Assembly (NCBI GenBank): GCA_937919685.1
Contig: CALFOM010000024.1
Coordinates: 1 to 36,559, forward strand
DNA length: 36,559 bases
DNA from: an uncultured Phycisphaera sp.
Lineage (GTDB): Bacteria > Planctomycetota > Phycisphaerae > Phycisphaerales > SM1A02
Direction: 5' to 3'
Positions 17,265-25,529 of this stretch are shown here, piece by piece; position 1 is the stretch's first letter, and every line of letters begins with the position of its first letter. Below the pieces are notes generated by a model. That model did no database searches and was not told where the DNA came from. It saw nothing but the letters and a program-made list of their open reading frames with translations. Made by a program: the position numbers and the translations under genes.

Positions 17265-19786
17265 GCACGCGGATGTCACGAACACTGCAGGAGGGATGGC
17301 GGGTGGTTCGTAGCGGCGGAAGCGTAGACTCGCCGGTGGTGCTTCCAGAGGGCGGTCTGGAGGCCGAGGTTCCCGGCTGCATTCATCTCGACCTTATCCG
17401 GCATGGTCTGCTCATCGACCCTGATCAGGGTGAAGGTGAAGCGGCGCAGATGTGGGTCGGTCGGACGGACTGGACCTGGCGTCGCGTGATGAGTGGATCG
17501 GATCTTCCGGTCGGGCTGGATCCTGATGCAACCGTCGAACTCGTCTTTGACTCACTGGATACCGCCGGGGAAGTGAGGCTTGACGGCGAACTTCTCGGCG
17601 AGGTTCGAAACCAGTTTCATCCCCACCGATACCGGATCGATGCCGCAAGGCTTCGGCGAGGATGCGTGCTTGAGGTCGAACTCCGAGCACCCCTGGATGA
17701 ACTGGATCGACTCGTCGACGCCCTCGGTGATCGTCCGGTGAACGCCGACGGCGAATGGGGCGTCTATTCCTACCTTCGCAAGGCGTCCTGCAGTTTCGGA
17801 TGGGATTGGGGCCCAAAGTGTCCGGGGGCTGGAATTCTCGGCGAGGTTCGAGTCGAGGGCTGGAAGGCCGCGCGGATCGAGCACGTTCGTCCGCTGGTCT
17901 GCACCTGCAACGATCGGCTGGCGGTGATCGACGTCGCGGTCGACGTCTTGCTGGAGTCGGGTGCCGACGTTCAGGAGTTTGACGTTGTCGTCCAGATCGA
18001 CGCGCCGGACGGACGCGGATTCGAGGAAATGGTGCCGGTCCGGTTGATTCAAGCCGGGCATCTGGCGACCGCGATGATCGAGATTTCGGAACCCGACCGA
18101 TGGTGGCCGCGTGGGCTTGGCGAACAGCCCATGCACGATGTCCGCGTCACGCTCCGCCGGGAAGGCATCGATCTGGACGTTGCGACACGGAAGATCGGGT
18201 TACGAGTGGTGGCCCTTGATGTGGGGAAGGACCCCGAGGGAGCCCGTTTTCGATTCGTGGTGAACGGAGCGCCGATTTTCTGTCGCGGCGCCAACTGGAT
18301 TCCTGACGGCCTCTTTCCGGGCACCGCGGAACCATCGCGGGTTCGCGAGAGGATCCGGCAGGCGGTCGGGGCGGGCTTCAACATGCTTCGGGTGTGGGGG
18401 GGCGGGATCTATGAGCAGCCGGCCTTCTACGAGACGTGTGATGAACTCGGAATTCTGGTCTGGCAGGACTTTATGTTCGCCTGTGCGACTTACCCGGAGG
18501 ATGATCCCTTCCCCGCATCGATCGAGCGCGAGGCACGCCATCAGGTTGCCCGCCTTGCAGCGCACCCTTCGATCGTGCTGTGGTGCGGCGGCAACGAGAA
18601 TGTGCTCGCCTGGCGAAACTGGGGATGGCGGGAGCGGATGGACCCGGCGCAGACCTGGGGCAGGAAATACTTTGTCGAACTTCTCCCCGAGATATGTGCG
18701 GATCTGGATCCATCTCGACCGTACCTCGTGGACAGTCCGTGGTCTGGGTCCGTGGATGCCGATCCAAACGATCCCGATATCGGCGATCGCCACACCTGGG
18801 ATCTCAAACTCGAAGAGGTCAGGGAGATCGTGCCTCGATTCGTGAGCGAGTTCGGCCATCAGGCGCCTCCGCTTCGCCGCACGATCGAGGAGGCCCTTGG
18901 TGAGGATGTCTTCTCCTCGGAAAGGCCCGAGGCGCTGGATGCGTTTGCGGGCCGACAGCGCGGTTGGGGTGGAGATGCCGCGCAGTACGACCGATGGCTC
19001 GATGAGTGGTTCACGCCGTCGACCTCGCTCGACCAGCGGCTGTTTCGGATGCATTTGTTGCAGGCTCGCGCTACCACGATTTCCTACGAGTGGTTGCGCA
19101 TGAACTCGCCTCGGTGCTCGGGAGCGTTGGTCTGGCAGTTGAATGACGCTTGGACCGGGCATTCTTGGTCGTTGATCGATCGCGCTGGCCGTCCCAAGCC
19201 TGCGTGGTGGGCGGCTCGCGCCGCGTGCGTTCCGCAACTGATCGGATTCACGGCGAGTGACGAAGGCATTGCGGTCGGCATGGTGAATGATGGCAAATCG
19301 GCGTGGTCGACTGATGCGACCGTTCGTCGGGTCGACGTTGCCGGCCGAGATCTCGCGGTGGATCATCTTCGATTGCACGCGGACGTCGGAACGTCAAGCC
19401 AGGTTTTGGTCGGTCGAGAGATCTCGATTCCAACCGATCCTTCGAGCGAGTTTCTCGTCATCGAATCGGGAGCTCGCAGAGCCTTCTGGTTCTACGGGAA
19501 GGACGCGTGGCTTTCACTCCCGGCCGCCGACTACGACCTCGAGGTCGAGGCGATAGAAGGGGGTTGTCGCGTCGGCATTCGCGCTCGGACCATCGTGCGA
19601 GAACTGGTCATGGATCCGAGTCGTCTTGCCGCCGACGGGGTGGTCGACCGGAACCTGCTGACCATGCTCCCTGGCGATCGAGTCACCCTCGAATTCCTCG
19701 CGTCGGCGCCGGTAGATCCTGCTCGATTCGTCGACTCAGGAATTTTTCTTGCGGCAAATTCTCATGCGTCAAACGGATCAGAGTGA
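17261..19786 (+). CDS. Beta-mannosidase, glycoside hydrolase family 2
   Basis: Retaining beta-mannosidase of 841 residues that removes terminal beta-mannose, probably in the cytoplasm since no signal peptide is present. The order is an N-terminal jelly-roll sugar-binding domain (MWVGRTDWTWRR, LVFDSLDTAGEVRLDGE), an immunoglobulin-like domain, the TIM barrel, and C-terminal beta domains. The catalytic acid/base is Glu446 in LWCGGNENVLAW and the nucleophile is Glu530 in FVSEFGHQAPP. FCRGANWIPDGLFPG and MLRVWGGGIYEQPAFYETCDELGILVWQDFMFACATYP are classic for this subfamily. Translation is coupled to the symporter through an ATGA overlap, a strong sign that its substrate enters by that transporter. 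The alpha-mannosidase upstream would handle the other anomer. Confidence 0.95.
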   Translation: MSTRMSRTLQEGWRVVRSGGSVDSPVVLPEGGLEAEVPGCIHLDLIRHGLLIDPDQGEGEAAQMWVGRTDWTWRRVMSGSDLPVGLDPDATVELVFDSLDTAGEVRLDGELLGEVRNQFHPHRYRIDAARLRRGCVLEVELRAPLDELDRLVDALGDRPVNADGEWGVYSYLRKASCSFGWDWGPKCPGAGILGEVRVEGWKAARIEHVRPLVCTCNDRLAVIDVAVDVLLESGADVQEFDVVVQIDAPDGRGFEEMVPVRLIQAGHLATAMIEISEPDRWWPRGLGEQPMHDVRVTLRREGIDLDVATRKIGLRVVALDVGKDPEGARFRFVVNGAPIFCRGANWIPDGLFPGTAEPSRVRERIRQAVGAGFNMLRVWGGGIYEQPAFYETCDELGILVWQDFMFACATYPEDDPFPASIEREARHQVARLAAHPSIVLWCGGNENVLAWRNWGWRERMDPAQTWGRKYFVELLPEICADLDPSRPYLVDSPWSGSVDADPNDPDIGDRHTWDLKLEEVREIVPRFVSEFGHQAPPLRRTIEEALGEDVFSSERPEALDAFAGRQRGWGGDAAQYDRWLDEWFTPSTSLDQRLFRMHLLQARATTISYEWLRMNSPRCSGALVWQLNDAWTGHSWSLIDRAGRPKPAWWAARAACVPQLIGFTASDEGIAVGMVNDGKSAWSTDATVRRVDVAGRDLAVDHLRLHADVGTSSQVLVGREISIPTDPSSEFLVIESGARRAFWFYGKDAWLSLPAADYDLEVEAIEGGCRVGIRARTIVRELVMDPSRLAADGVVDRNLLTMLPGDRVTLEFLASAPVDPARFVDSGIFLAANSHASNGSE

Positions 19787-19888
19787 CGGCGCAGATCGTG
19801 CGCAGTCGGCTCCGAGGTCTTTGTGCGGTAGGACGTCAGCACTCCTCAAAACTTAGATTCTGGTGATCCAGCGGCGTTTTTTGGGGTC

Positions 19889-19921
19889 GGCAGAATTTTC
19901 AAGTCGGACTGAAATTCTGCC
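19889..19921. repeat. Inverted repeat with 10-bp perfect arms
   Basis: GGCAGAATTT at 19889-19898 is perfectly matched by AAATTCTGCC at 19912-19921, separated by 13 bases. There is no T tract on either strand, so a standard terminator is unlikely. It lies about 100 bases after the beta-mannosidase stop. It could stabilise the 3' end of the operon transcript or be a protein-binding site. Confidence 0.6.
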
Positions 19922-20129
19922 AAATCCTGAAAGAAGCGAGGACTTCGCGGATCTTCCAGTTGTGCGGACTCGGTCGATTTCATCGTCTCGTCCGAAAATC
20001 ACTGTAGAAAAACAACGGAACGGCCGAACTACTCAGTAGCGGAGTCGTATCTAAGACTCTTGATCTCGTGCGGGGATCCGCCGCGGCGGACGACCGACTA
20101 CTCAACTTGTCATCTCTTTCTCCTCCTGT

Positions 20130-20168
20130 CACCTCGGCGCCTACCGGCACCGGGGTGATTTCTTTTTG
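20130..20168 (+). terminator. Intrinsic terminator-like hairpin, plus strand
   Basis: CACCTCGGCGCC pairs with GGCACCGGGGTG across a TACC loop (one mismatch and one G-T pair in twelve positions) and is followed by ATTTCTTTTTG. The G/C-rich stem plus T-rich run is a good rho-independent terminator on the plus strand. The nearest upstream plus-strand gene, the beta-mannosidase, ends about 340 bases earlier, so the 3' untranslated stretch would be long. The heptamer array starts right after it. Confidence 0.6.
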
Positions 20169-20245
20169 CCTTGAACCTTGAACCTTGAACCTTGAACCTT
20201 GAACCTTGAACCTTGAACCTTGAACCTTGGACCTTGGACCGTGGA
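20169..20245. repeat. Tandem heptamer array (CCTTGAA)n
   Basis: Eight perfect head-to-tail copies of CCTTGAA (20169-20224) are followed by CCTTGGA, CCTTGGA and CCGTGGA, which decay toward the right. The complement reads TTCAAGG, which gives the spurious VQGSRFK repeat seen in a minus-strand ORF. The array lies just beyond a terminator-like hairpin and about 100 bases before the next gene. Such short arrays arise and change length by polymerase slippage. Confidence 0.95.
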
Positions 20246-20346
20246 CCTTTTGGTTCTTTGCAACGATTCGCCTGCGAATCCGCCTCGCATCCCAGAGCGT
20301 GCCTGATTCTGGCCTAGATTGCGGGTCAGAGGGCGGAGATGAACGC

Positions 20347-20901
20347 ATGTTCGATTCGACGGGACGGAATCGGATCTTCGATCGCAAACGAGGTTCTCGG
20401 GAGCGGGCCATCGACCGACTGCAGTCGGCGGCGATCGTGGGTTTCGGAATTGAGGATCGAGGCTATTGGACGCTGGTGCATGATCTTGAGCTTGCCGCGT
20501 TGACGACGAATCTTCGACAACTTGAGGAGATCGGCATCGAGGTTCCGATGACCGATTCGCTTCAAGACGACGAACTTCGGCGGTTACTCGAAGAGGTGAT
20601 CCGCGGACTTGCCGAATTGGAGGTCTATCTCCTGCATACCGATCACCTGGACGACCGGTCGTTGTATCGGCGTCTCCGTGATGATGTGCTGACGGATCAG
20701 GTGCGGGATCTTCCTCCGCGCATCGGTTGTCGTGAGTGGATCGACCTCTCGAGTGGTCTTGGAGATCCCGTCGAAACCTGGCTCCGGTACCACGCAAGCG
20801 ACGAAGAGCGAAGTGAGGCATCCGATCGCGGGGAGATCGTTCCGTCGAGATCTCGGAAGAAGGCCGACCGAGATCGATTGCTTCCGCGTCCGGACGCCTG
20901 A
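20347..20901 (+). CDS. Hypothetical protein, soluble, unrecognised
   Basis: Product of 184 residues with no family I recognise. The ORF track begins at 20227 next to the heptamer array, but the ATG at 20347 has GGAG eight bases upstream and gives a natural start (MFDSTGRNRIFDRKRGSRERAIDRL). The N-terminus is basic. The middle is predicted helical (LVHDLELAALTTNLRQLEEIG and LRRLLEEVIRGLAELEVYLLHTDHLDD), and the C-terminus is charged (DEERSEASDRGE, RSRKKADRDR). No transmembrane segment, signal peptide or catalytic motif is visible. It ends five bases before the convergent sulfatase stop. A small helical cytoplasmic protein is all that can be said. Confidence 0.6.
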   Translation: MFDSTGRNRIFDRKRGSRERAIDRLQSAAIVGFGIEDRGYWTLVHDLELAALTTNLRQLEEIGIEVPMTDSLQDDELRRLLEEVIRGLAELEVYLLHTDHLDDRSLYRRLRDDVLTDQVRDLPPRIGCREWIDLSSGLGDPVETWLRYHASDEERSEASDRGEIVPSRSRKKADRDRLLPRPDA

Positions 20902-20906
20902 CCGAG

Positions 20907-22511
20907 TCAATCTTCGATCGTATTCGCGCGGAGAATCGCGGCATGCGCGGCGGGTCGTCGAACGGGTTGGTTCGTTCGTGAATCGATCGAGATTGTCGCG
21001 CCGGTGTCGACGTACCAGGCCTCGAGGGCAAGCAGCAGATCCTGCACGATGTCGGGATGTTCTTCGGCGAGGTTTTTGGTCTCGCCGAGATCGTTCGCGA
21101 GGTCGTACAACTCGATCCGCGGCCCATCATGGAAATACAGGATCTTCCATTTGCCTCGTCGGAACGATGTGAACGGTTCGATGCCCGGTCCGCTCGCGCC
21201 CCATTGATGAGGCATGTGCCAGGCGAGGCCCCGGTCCTTGCTCGGGACCTCGGTGTCGCCTCCCGCGCGGAGCAGGCCCACCAGAGATTCCGCGTCGACG
21301 GTCGGAGCATGTTCTGCGGGAAGCGGCGTATTCGTGAGTTCGAGCACGGTCGGAAAGAGGTCGATCACGGTGACCGGGGTCGATATCCGGCGGCCATCCG
21401 CGTGGATCTCGTTCCGCCCGGGCCCAGAGATGACCATCGGTACCCGGACCCCGCCTTCGTAGGCCGAACCCTTCCCACTTCGGAGCGGCGCATTGTGGAC
21501 ATGGGGTTGACCGCCACGAGCGTGGGCGGAGAGTCCGCCGTTGTCACTGGCGAAGATGACAATCGTATCGTCGGTGAGTTTCAGCTCGTCGAGCGTGTCG
21601 AGAATTCGCCCGAGGGCGGCATCGGCCGACTCGATCATCGTGGCGTACGCCGCTTCTCGCCGATCGATTCCTTCGTAGTGTTCGAGATGTCGGGGATTTG
21701 CCATGATCGGGGCGTGGACTGCGTACGGCGCGAAATGAAGGAAGAACGGTCGGCCATCCGCGGTCTTCTTGCGGATCTCCTTCTCTGCTTCTTCCGCGAG
21801 CACATCGGTGAGGAAGACATCTTGGCCGTGGTATTCGTCGAGGCCCGGAACGTCCCAGACGCTCGGGCCGGTCTTCCCTTGACGCTTGTTGGCGCCGAAG
21901 TCGTGAATTCCATAGAAACTGCCGGGCCCTCCGGCCGCATGGCCCGCGATGTTGGTCTCGAATCCGAGGTTCGTCGGATCGGCTCCACTGGTGCCGATCG
22001 CGCCGAAGTGTGCCTTGCCGATGTGGATCGTGCGGTAGCCCGATTCTTGAAGGAGGCCTGGCAGGGTGGTGTCGTCCGAAGAGAGCCCTTCGAGCCGCCA
22101 AGGTGGGCTCTTCAGTCTCGGGTGCTTGGTTGAGTTGTCGCGATCGGCATGAAGTGTCCAGTAGGTGATACCGCTGCGGCCCGGATGGCGACCGGTCATC
22201 AGCGAGGTCCGTGTCGGCGTGCACACCGGGCTCGCGGCGTAGGCATCGGTGAAGACGACGCCTCGGGATGCGAGTCGTTCGAGATTCGGGGTGCGATAGC
22301 GACGATTGAAGTCGGTGGTTTCGGGACCGAGGGGGAGAGAGACGTCCTGCCAACCGAGGTCATCCACCATGAATACGACGACATTGGGCCGGGGTGGATC
22401 CGCGTTTTCGATCGGACCCGCGGCCATGGTCAGGAGTATCAATCCGAGCAGTGTGGGAAAGGCGAAATCCGTTCTGTCCCGCTGGTGGCGATGGTGATCG
22501 ATCGTTTTCAT
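20907..22511 (-). CDS. Sulfatase, formylglycine-dependent (arylsulfatase family S1), exported
   Basis: Hydrolyses sulfate esters, probably on a polysaccharide or glycan, in the periplasm or outside. Length is 534 residues. A charged N-terminus is followed by a hydrophobic signal segment (FPTLLGLILLTMAAG, about 18-32). The metal-binding pair is Asp50-Asp51 in FMVDDLGW. The active-site motif CTPTR (Cys97, in SPVCTPTRTSLMTGRHP) matches C-x-P-x-R, so Cys97 should be converted to formylglycine by a maturase not present here. IFASDNGG and GKGSAYEGGVRVPMVISGPG are the later metal and substrate motifs. HMPHQWGASGPGIEPFTSFRRGKWKILYFHDG is the usual C-terminal strand region. It is divergent from the OPT transporter with 66 bases between the starts. 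The substrate cannot be predicted from sequence alone. Confidence 0.95.
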   Translation of the reverse strand: MKTIDHHRHQRDRTDFAFPTLLGLILLTMAAGPIENADPPRPNVVVFMVDDLGWQDVSLPLGPETTDFNRRYRTPNLERLASRGVVFTDAYAASPVCTPTRTSLMTGRHPGRSGITYWTLHADRDNSTKHPRLKSPPWRLEGLSSDDTTLPGLLQESGYRTIHIGKAHFGAIGTSGADPTNLGFETNIAGHAAGGPGSFYGIHDFGANKRQGKTGPSVWDVPGLDEYHGQDVFLTDVLAEEAEKEIRKKTADGRPFFLHFAPYAVHAPIMANPRHLEHYEGIDRREAAYATMIESADAALGRILDTLDELKLTDDTIVIFASDNGGLSAHARGGQPHVHNAPLRSGKGSAYEGGVRVPMVISGPGRNEIHADGRRISTPVTVIDLFPTVLELTNTPLPAEHAPTVDAESLVGLLRAGGDTEVPSKDRGLAWHMPHQWGASGPGIEPFTSFRRGKWKILYFHDGPRIELYDLANDLGETKNLAEEHPDIVQDLLLALEAWYVDTGATISIDSRTNQPVRRPAAHAAILRANTIED

Positions 22512-22577
22512 GTGTGAAGCCTACCGATCGGCGACCGAGACGAGACCGAACCCCTCTTCGGATGATAGATTCCGATC

Positions 22578-24491
22578 ATGAGCAATCGTGAACCCAGCCG
22601 CAGCGCGGAACAGATCTATCGTCCGACCTCTGATGAGGCTCAACTCTCGTGGCGGGCGGTGATCACCGGCTGTTTGCTCGGAGCGGTGGTCGCCTCCATG
22701 AACATCTACTTCGGCCTCAAGACCGGGTGGTCGATCGGTGGTTCCTTGATCGCCGCCATTCTGGGATTCAGCGTGTGGAAGGCATTGGCTTCCGTGGGAT
22801 TCCGGCCGCTGTCGGTGTTGGAGACCAACATCGCCCAGACTTCCGGGAGCGCCGCCGGCTCGATGACGAGTGCGGCGGGCATGTTGAGCGCCATCCCGGC
22901 GCTCGGGCTCCTCGGTCTGGAGTTCTCGTACCTGCAACTGGCGGGTTGGGCGTTGGCAGTGGGCTTCCTTGGCGTCTTCTATGCGATCCCGCTTCGCAAT
23001 CAGATGGTGGTGGTGGAAAAGCTCAGATTTCCCACCGGCACAGCCACCGCAGAGACCATCGTCTCGATGAATTCTTCGGGTGGCGCGGGTGACGCACTCA
23101 AGCAGGCGAGATTCCTTCTCATCTGGGCCCTGATCGCAGCCGCGTTCACCCAGGTGAAATATTTCTATCCGATCATCGAGCACCCGATGTTTGCGAATCT
23201 GATCGCCGGTCCGGAGCGGGTCGCTTTGATCAACGCCGGTGATGCGGCGGCGAGCATCGGGGCGACCGGGCTCTTCGTCATCGCGGGGATGTGGGGATTC
23301 AGTCTTCTCATCTCACCGCTGATGTTGGGTGCGGGGATCCTCATCGGGCCACGAATCGGAATCTCACTCCTGTTGGGCGCGATTCTCAGTTGGGCCATTC
23401 TCGGCCCCTGGTCGAAATCGCAGGGTTGGGCCGAGGGATCGATCATGTCCTATGCCGACGGCCCGCGGGGGTGGTTGTTGTGGCCAGGGGTGGCCATCAT
23501 GATCGCCGACGCCTTTGCGAATCTCGCCTTGTCGTGGCGGACGATACTCAACACCTTCCGTCCCGGGGCATCCGTGATGACCGACGGCGACGAGATGGAG
23601 CCGGCATCGATGCTGGTACCCAATTCCTGGTGGATCATCGGTCTGGGGATCGCCAGCGTGATCACCATGACGGTCGCCCATTCGGTCTTCGGGATCCCCT
23701 GGTGGATGACGCTGATTGCCGTCGCCATGAGTTCGGTGCTCGCGATGATCGCGACCCGGTCCACGGGCGAGACCGACATTAATCCGATCGGCGGTATGGG
23801 CAAGGTCACGCAGCTGGCCTTCGGTGCGATCGCGCCCGGCCAGGCGGAGATAAACGTTCTGGCCGCGGGTATCACCAGTGCCGGAGCCAGCCAATCCGGC
23901 GACATGATGCAGGATCTGAAGACCGGTCGGCTGCTGGGGGCAAGCCCTCGCAAACAGGTGATCGCCCAGCTCGCCGGCGTCTGCGTCGGAATTCCGATCT
24001 GCGCCGGGGTCTACAAGCTCTTCGATTCACAATATGAGATCGGAATCGACGAGTCCTTTCCCGCTCCAGCGGCCAACGCGTGGAAGGCGATGGCGGAGCT
24101 CCTCAGTGGGGGCTTCGATCAACTTCCACCGCAAGCACTTCCGGCGATCATCGGCGGGGCCTGTTTCGGGATCGTCTTGCCCATGTTGCGTCGGTTTGTG
24201 AAACCGCTGGCACCCTTCATTCCAAGTTCGCTGGCCATGGGCATTGCATTCATCGTTCCGGCGTACTACTCCGTCGCGATGTTCGCTGGATCGATGATAC
24301 TGGTGGCATGGAAGCGTCTTTCGCCGGCCTCAGCGGCGGCCCTCGCCATCGCGGTGGCCAGTGGCCTCATTGCAGGCGAGGGACTCACCGGCGTACTGTC
24401 CGCGATCGAGTCGCTCATCGGACTTCCCGAGGGTCAGGGCGTTTCAGCAGCGATACAGTGGGTATTCGGTGGGGGATCTTCGGGCACGTGA
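22578..24491 (+). CDS. OPT-family oligopeptide transporter
   Basis: Multi-pass inner-membrane transporter of 637 residues with about 14-16 hydrophobic segments. Family landmarks are SWRAVITGCLLGAVVASMNIYFGLKTGWSIGGSLIAAILGF at the N-terminus, NIAQTSGSAAGSMTSAAGM, and EKLRFPTGTATAETI. DINPIGGMGKVTQLAFG and SAGASQSGDMMQDLKTGRLLGASPRKQ come later. Bacterial members are annotated as peptide or metal-chelate transporters driven by protons, but the substrate is rarely known. The ATG at 22578 has only a weak ribosome-binding site. It stands between two sulfatase genes and is followed after 90 bases by an MscS channel; co-transcription with the latter is possible, though a small hairpin overlaps the OPT stop. 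Confidence 0.92.
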   Translation: MSNREPSRSAEQIYRPTSDEAQLSWRAVITGCLLGAVVASMNIYFGLKTGWSIGGSLIAAILGFSVWKALASVGFRPLSVLETNIAQTSGSAAGSMTSAAGMLSAIPALGLLGLEFSYLQLAGWALAVGFLGVFYAIPLRNQMVVVEKLRFPTGTATAETIVSMNSSGGAGDALKQARFLLIWALIAAAFTQVKYFYPIIEHPMFANLIAGPERVALINAGDAAASIGATGLFVIAGMWGFSLLISPLMLGAGILIGPRIGISLLLGAILSWAILGPWSKSQGWAEGSIMSYADGPRGWLLWPGVAIMIADAFANLALSWRTILNTFRPGASVMTDGDEMEPASMLVPNSWWIIGLGIASVITMTVAHSVFGIPWWMTLIAVAMSSVLAMIATRSTGETDINPIGGMGKVTQLAFGAIAPGQAEINVLAAGITSAGASQSGDMMQDLKTGRLLGASPRKQVIAQLAGVCVGIPICAGVYKLFDSQYEIGIDESFPAPAANAWKAMAELLSGGFDQLPPQALPAIIGGACFGIVLPMLRRFVKPLAPFIPSSLAMGIAFIVPAYYSVAMFAGSMILVAWKRLSPASAAALAIAVASGLIAGEGLTGVLSAIESLIGLPEGQGVSAAIQWVFGGGSSGT

Positions 24492-24507
24492 CCCGCCGGT
24501 CACCTTT
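24488..24507 (+). terminator. Short hairpin overlapping the OPT stop codon
   Basis: GTGACC and GGTCAC form a perfect six-base stem with a CGCC loop, followed by only CTTT. It overlaps the OPT stop. The stem and T-run are short, so it may be a weak terminator or attenuator between the OPT and MscS genes. Confidence 0.3.
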
Positions 24508-24581
24508 GCGATCAGTACCAGTCTCTATAGAGTCCTCAGAGTTTTCAGTTTTTCTTCTATCTCATTCCGGGAACAGAAATC

Positions 24582-25526
24582 ATGCGAATTGGATTCAATA
24601 GTCAAGACACGAATGCGGCGGCTGCAGCAGCGCCGTCGGGGGGAGCAGGCGCCGGCGAAGCGGCGACGTCATCCACCTCCACGACGGAAGTCGCGGACTG
24701 GATGAATACCGCGAGCACACAACTTGTGGATCTGACGGTGGCCTACGCGCCGCGGGTCGGTCTCGCGATCGTCGTATTGGTGGTCGGTTGGGTGGTGATC
24801 GGCATCTTCCGCCGAGGCATCAATCGGGTTCTTGGGATGAAGCAGATCGATGTCACGGTTGGGCACTTTCTCGGGAACCTGGCCTCAATCTCGCTCAAAA
24901 TCATGCTCCTGCTCTCGGTCGCGGGCATGTTGGGTATTCAGGTCACCTCCTTCATCGCAATTCTGTCGGCCGCCACGTTGGCCATCGGGATGGCTTTGAA
25001 AGGAACGCTCTCCAACTTTGCAGGTGGTGTTTCGGTGATGCTGTTCCGCCCCTACAAGGTCGGTGATTTCATTACTGGGGCGGGCCAGAGTGGCTCCGTG
25101 CAGTCGATCCACATCTTCAACACGGTGCTCACCACCGGCGACAATCAGACAGTGATCATTCCGAACAACGCGATATCCACCGGCGTTCTCGTCAACTCCT
25201 CGACCCAGTCCACTCGTCGCGTTCAGATTGACGTGGGAATCGGCTACGAGGACGACATCGATGTCGCACGCAAAGTCGTGATGGATCTGATCGCGAAGGA
25301 CAAGCGGGTGCATGCTGAGCCGGCACCGATGGTGGCGGTCGGTGCCCTGGGAGCGAGTTCGGTCGACCTGGTCATTCGATTCTGGGTGGATTCGGGCAAC
25401 TTCTGGCCGGCCAAGTTCGACTTCAACGAGAACGTGAAGAAGGCCTTCGATGCGGCCGGGATCAACATTCCCTATCCGCAGCAGGTCGTCCATCATGTCC
25501 GCGAGAAGGATGCCGTCGCGAGCTGA
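24582..25526 (+). CDS. Small-conductance mechanosensitive channel, MscS family
   Basis: Inner-membrane channel of 314 residues that opens under membrane tension to release solutes during hypo-osmotic shock. An unusual N-terminal extension rich in Ala, Gly, Ser and Thr (about 40 residues) precedes three transmembrane helices at about 55-77, 97-117 and 120-150. The pore helix shows the Ala/Gly packing typical of TM3: AATLAIGMALKGTLSNFAGGVSVMLFRPYKVGDFI. The cytoplasmic vestibule domain follows (GDNQTVIIPNNAIST, IDVGIGYEDDIDVARKVV), ending in NIPYPQQVVHHV, a standard MscS C-terminus. A 90-base leader with the 10-bp palindrome CTCTATAGAG and a T-rich run precedes it. It suits a marine or osmotically variable habitat but is widespread. 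Confidence 0.95.
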   Translation: MRIGFNSQDTNAAAAAAPSGGAGAGEAATSSTSTTEVADWMNTASTQLVDLTVAYAPRVGLAIVVLVVGWVVIGIFRRGINRVLGMKQIDVTVGHFLGNLASISLKIMLLLSVAGMLGIQVTSFIAILSAATLAIGMALKGTLSNFAGGVSVMLFRPYKVGDFITGAGQSGSVQSIHIFNTVLTTGDNQTVIIPNNAISTGVLVNSSTQSTRRVQIDVGIGYEDDIDVARKVVMDLIAKDKRVHAEPAPMVAVGALGASSVDLVIRFWVDSGNFWPAKFDFNENVKKAFDAAGINIPYPQQVVHHVREKDAVAS

Positions 25527-25529
25527 GCC

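Larger units (their letters stand above)
19787..20346. other. 560-base intergenic region rich in hairpins and repeats
   Basis: No convincing gene. The region is visibly lower in GC than its surroundings and carries four separate structures, three of them annotated on their own: a 10-bp-arm inverted repeat, a terminator-like hairpin and a heptamer array. The fourth is the 14-bp perfect palindrome TCCGCCGCGGCGGA at 20077-20090. The ORFs here encode only the repeat (VQGSRFK units) or low-complexity sequence. A decayed mobile or interspersed repeat is possible but cannot be shown from one copy. Confidence 0.6.

Noticed and set aside
20141-21310. Minus-strand ORF of 389 residues with VQGSRFK repeats
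   Set aside because: The repeats are only the translation of the heptamer array, and the rest is a shadow of the hypothetical gene and the sulfatase.
24504-24581. Promoter before mscS around TTGCGA and TATAGA
   Set aside because: The spacing between the two boxes is only 14 bases and the boxes are weak; the CTCTATAGAG palindrome alone is too short to call an operator.
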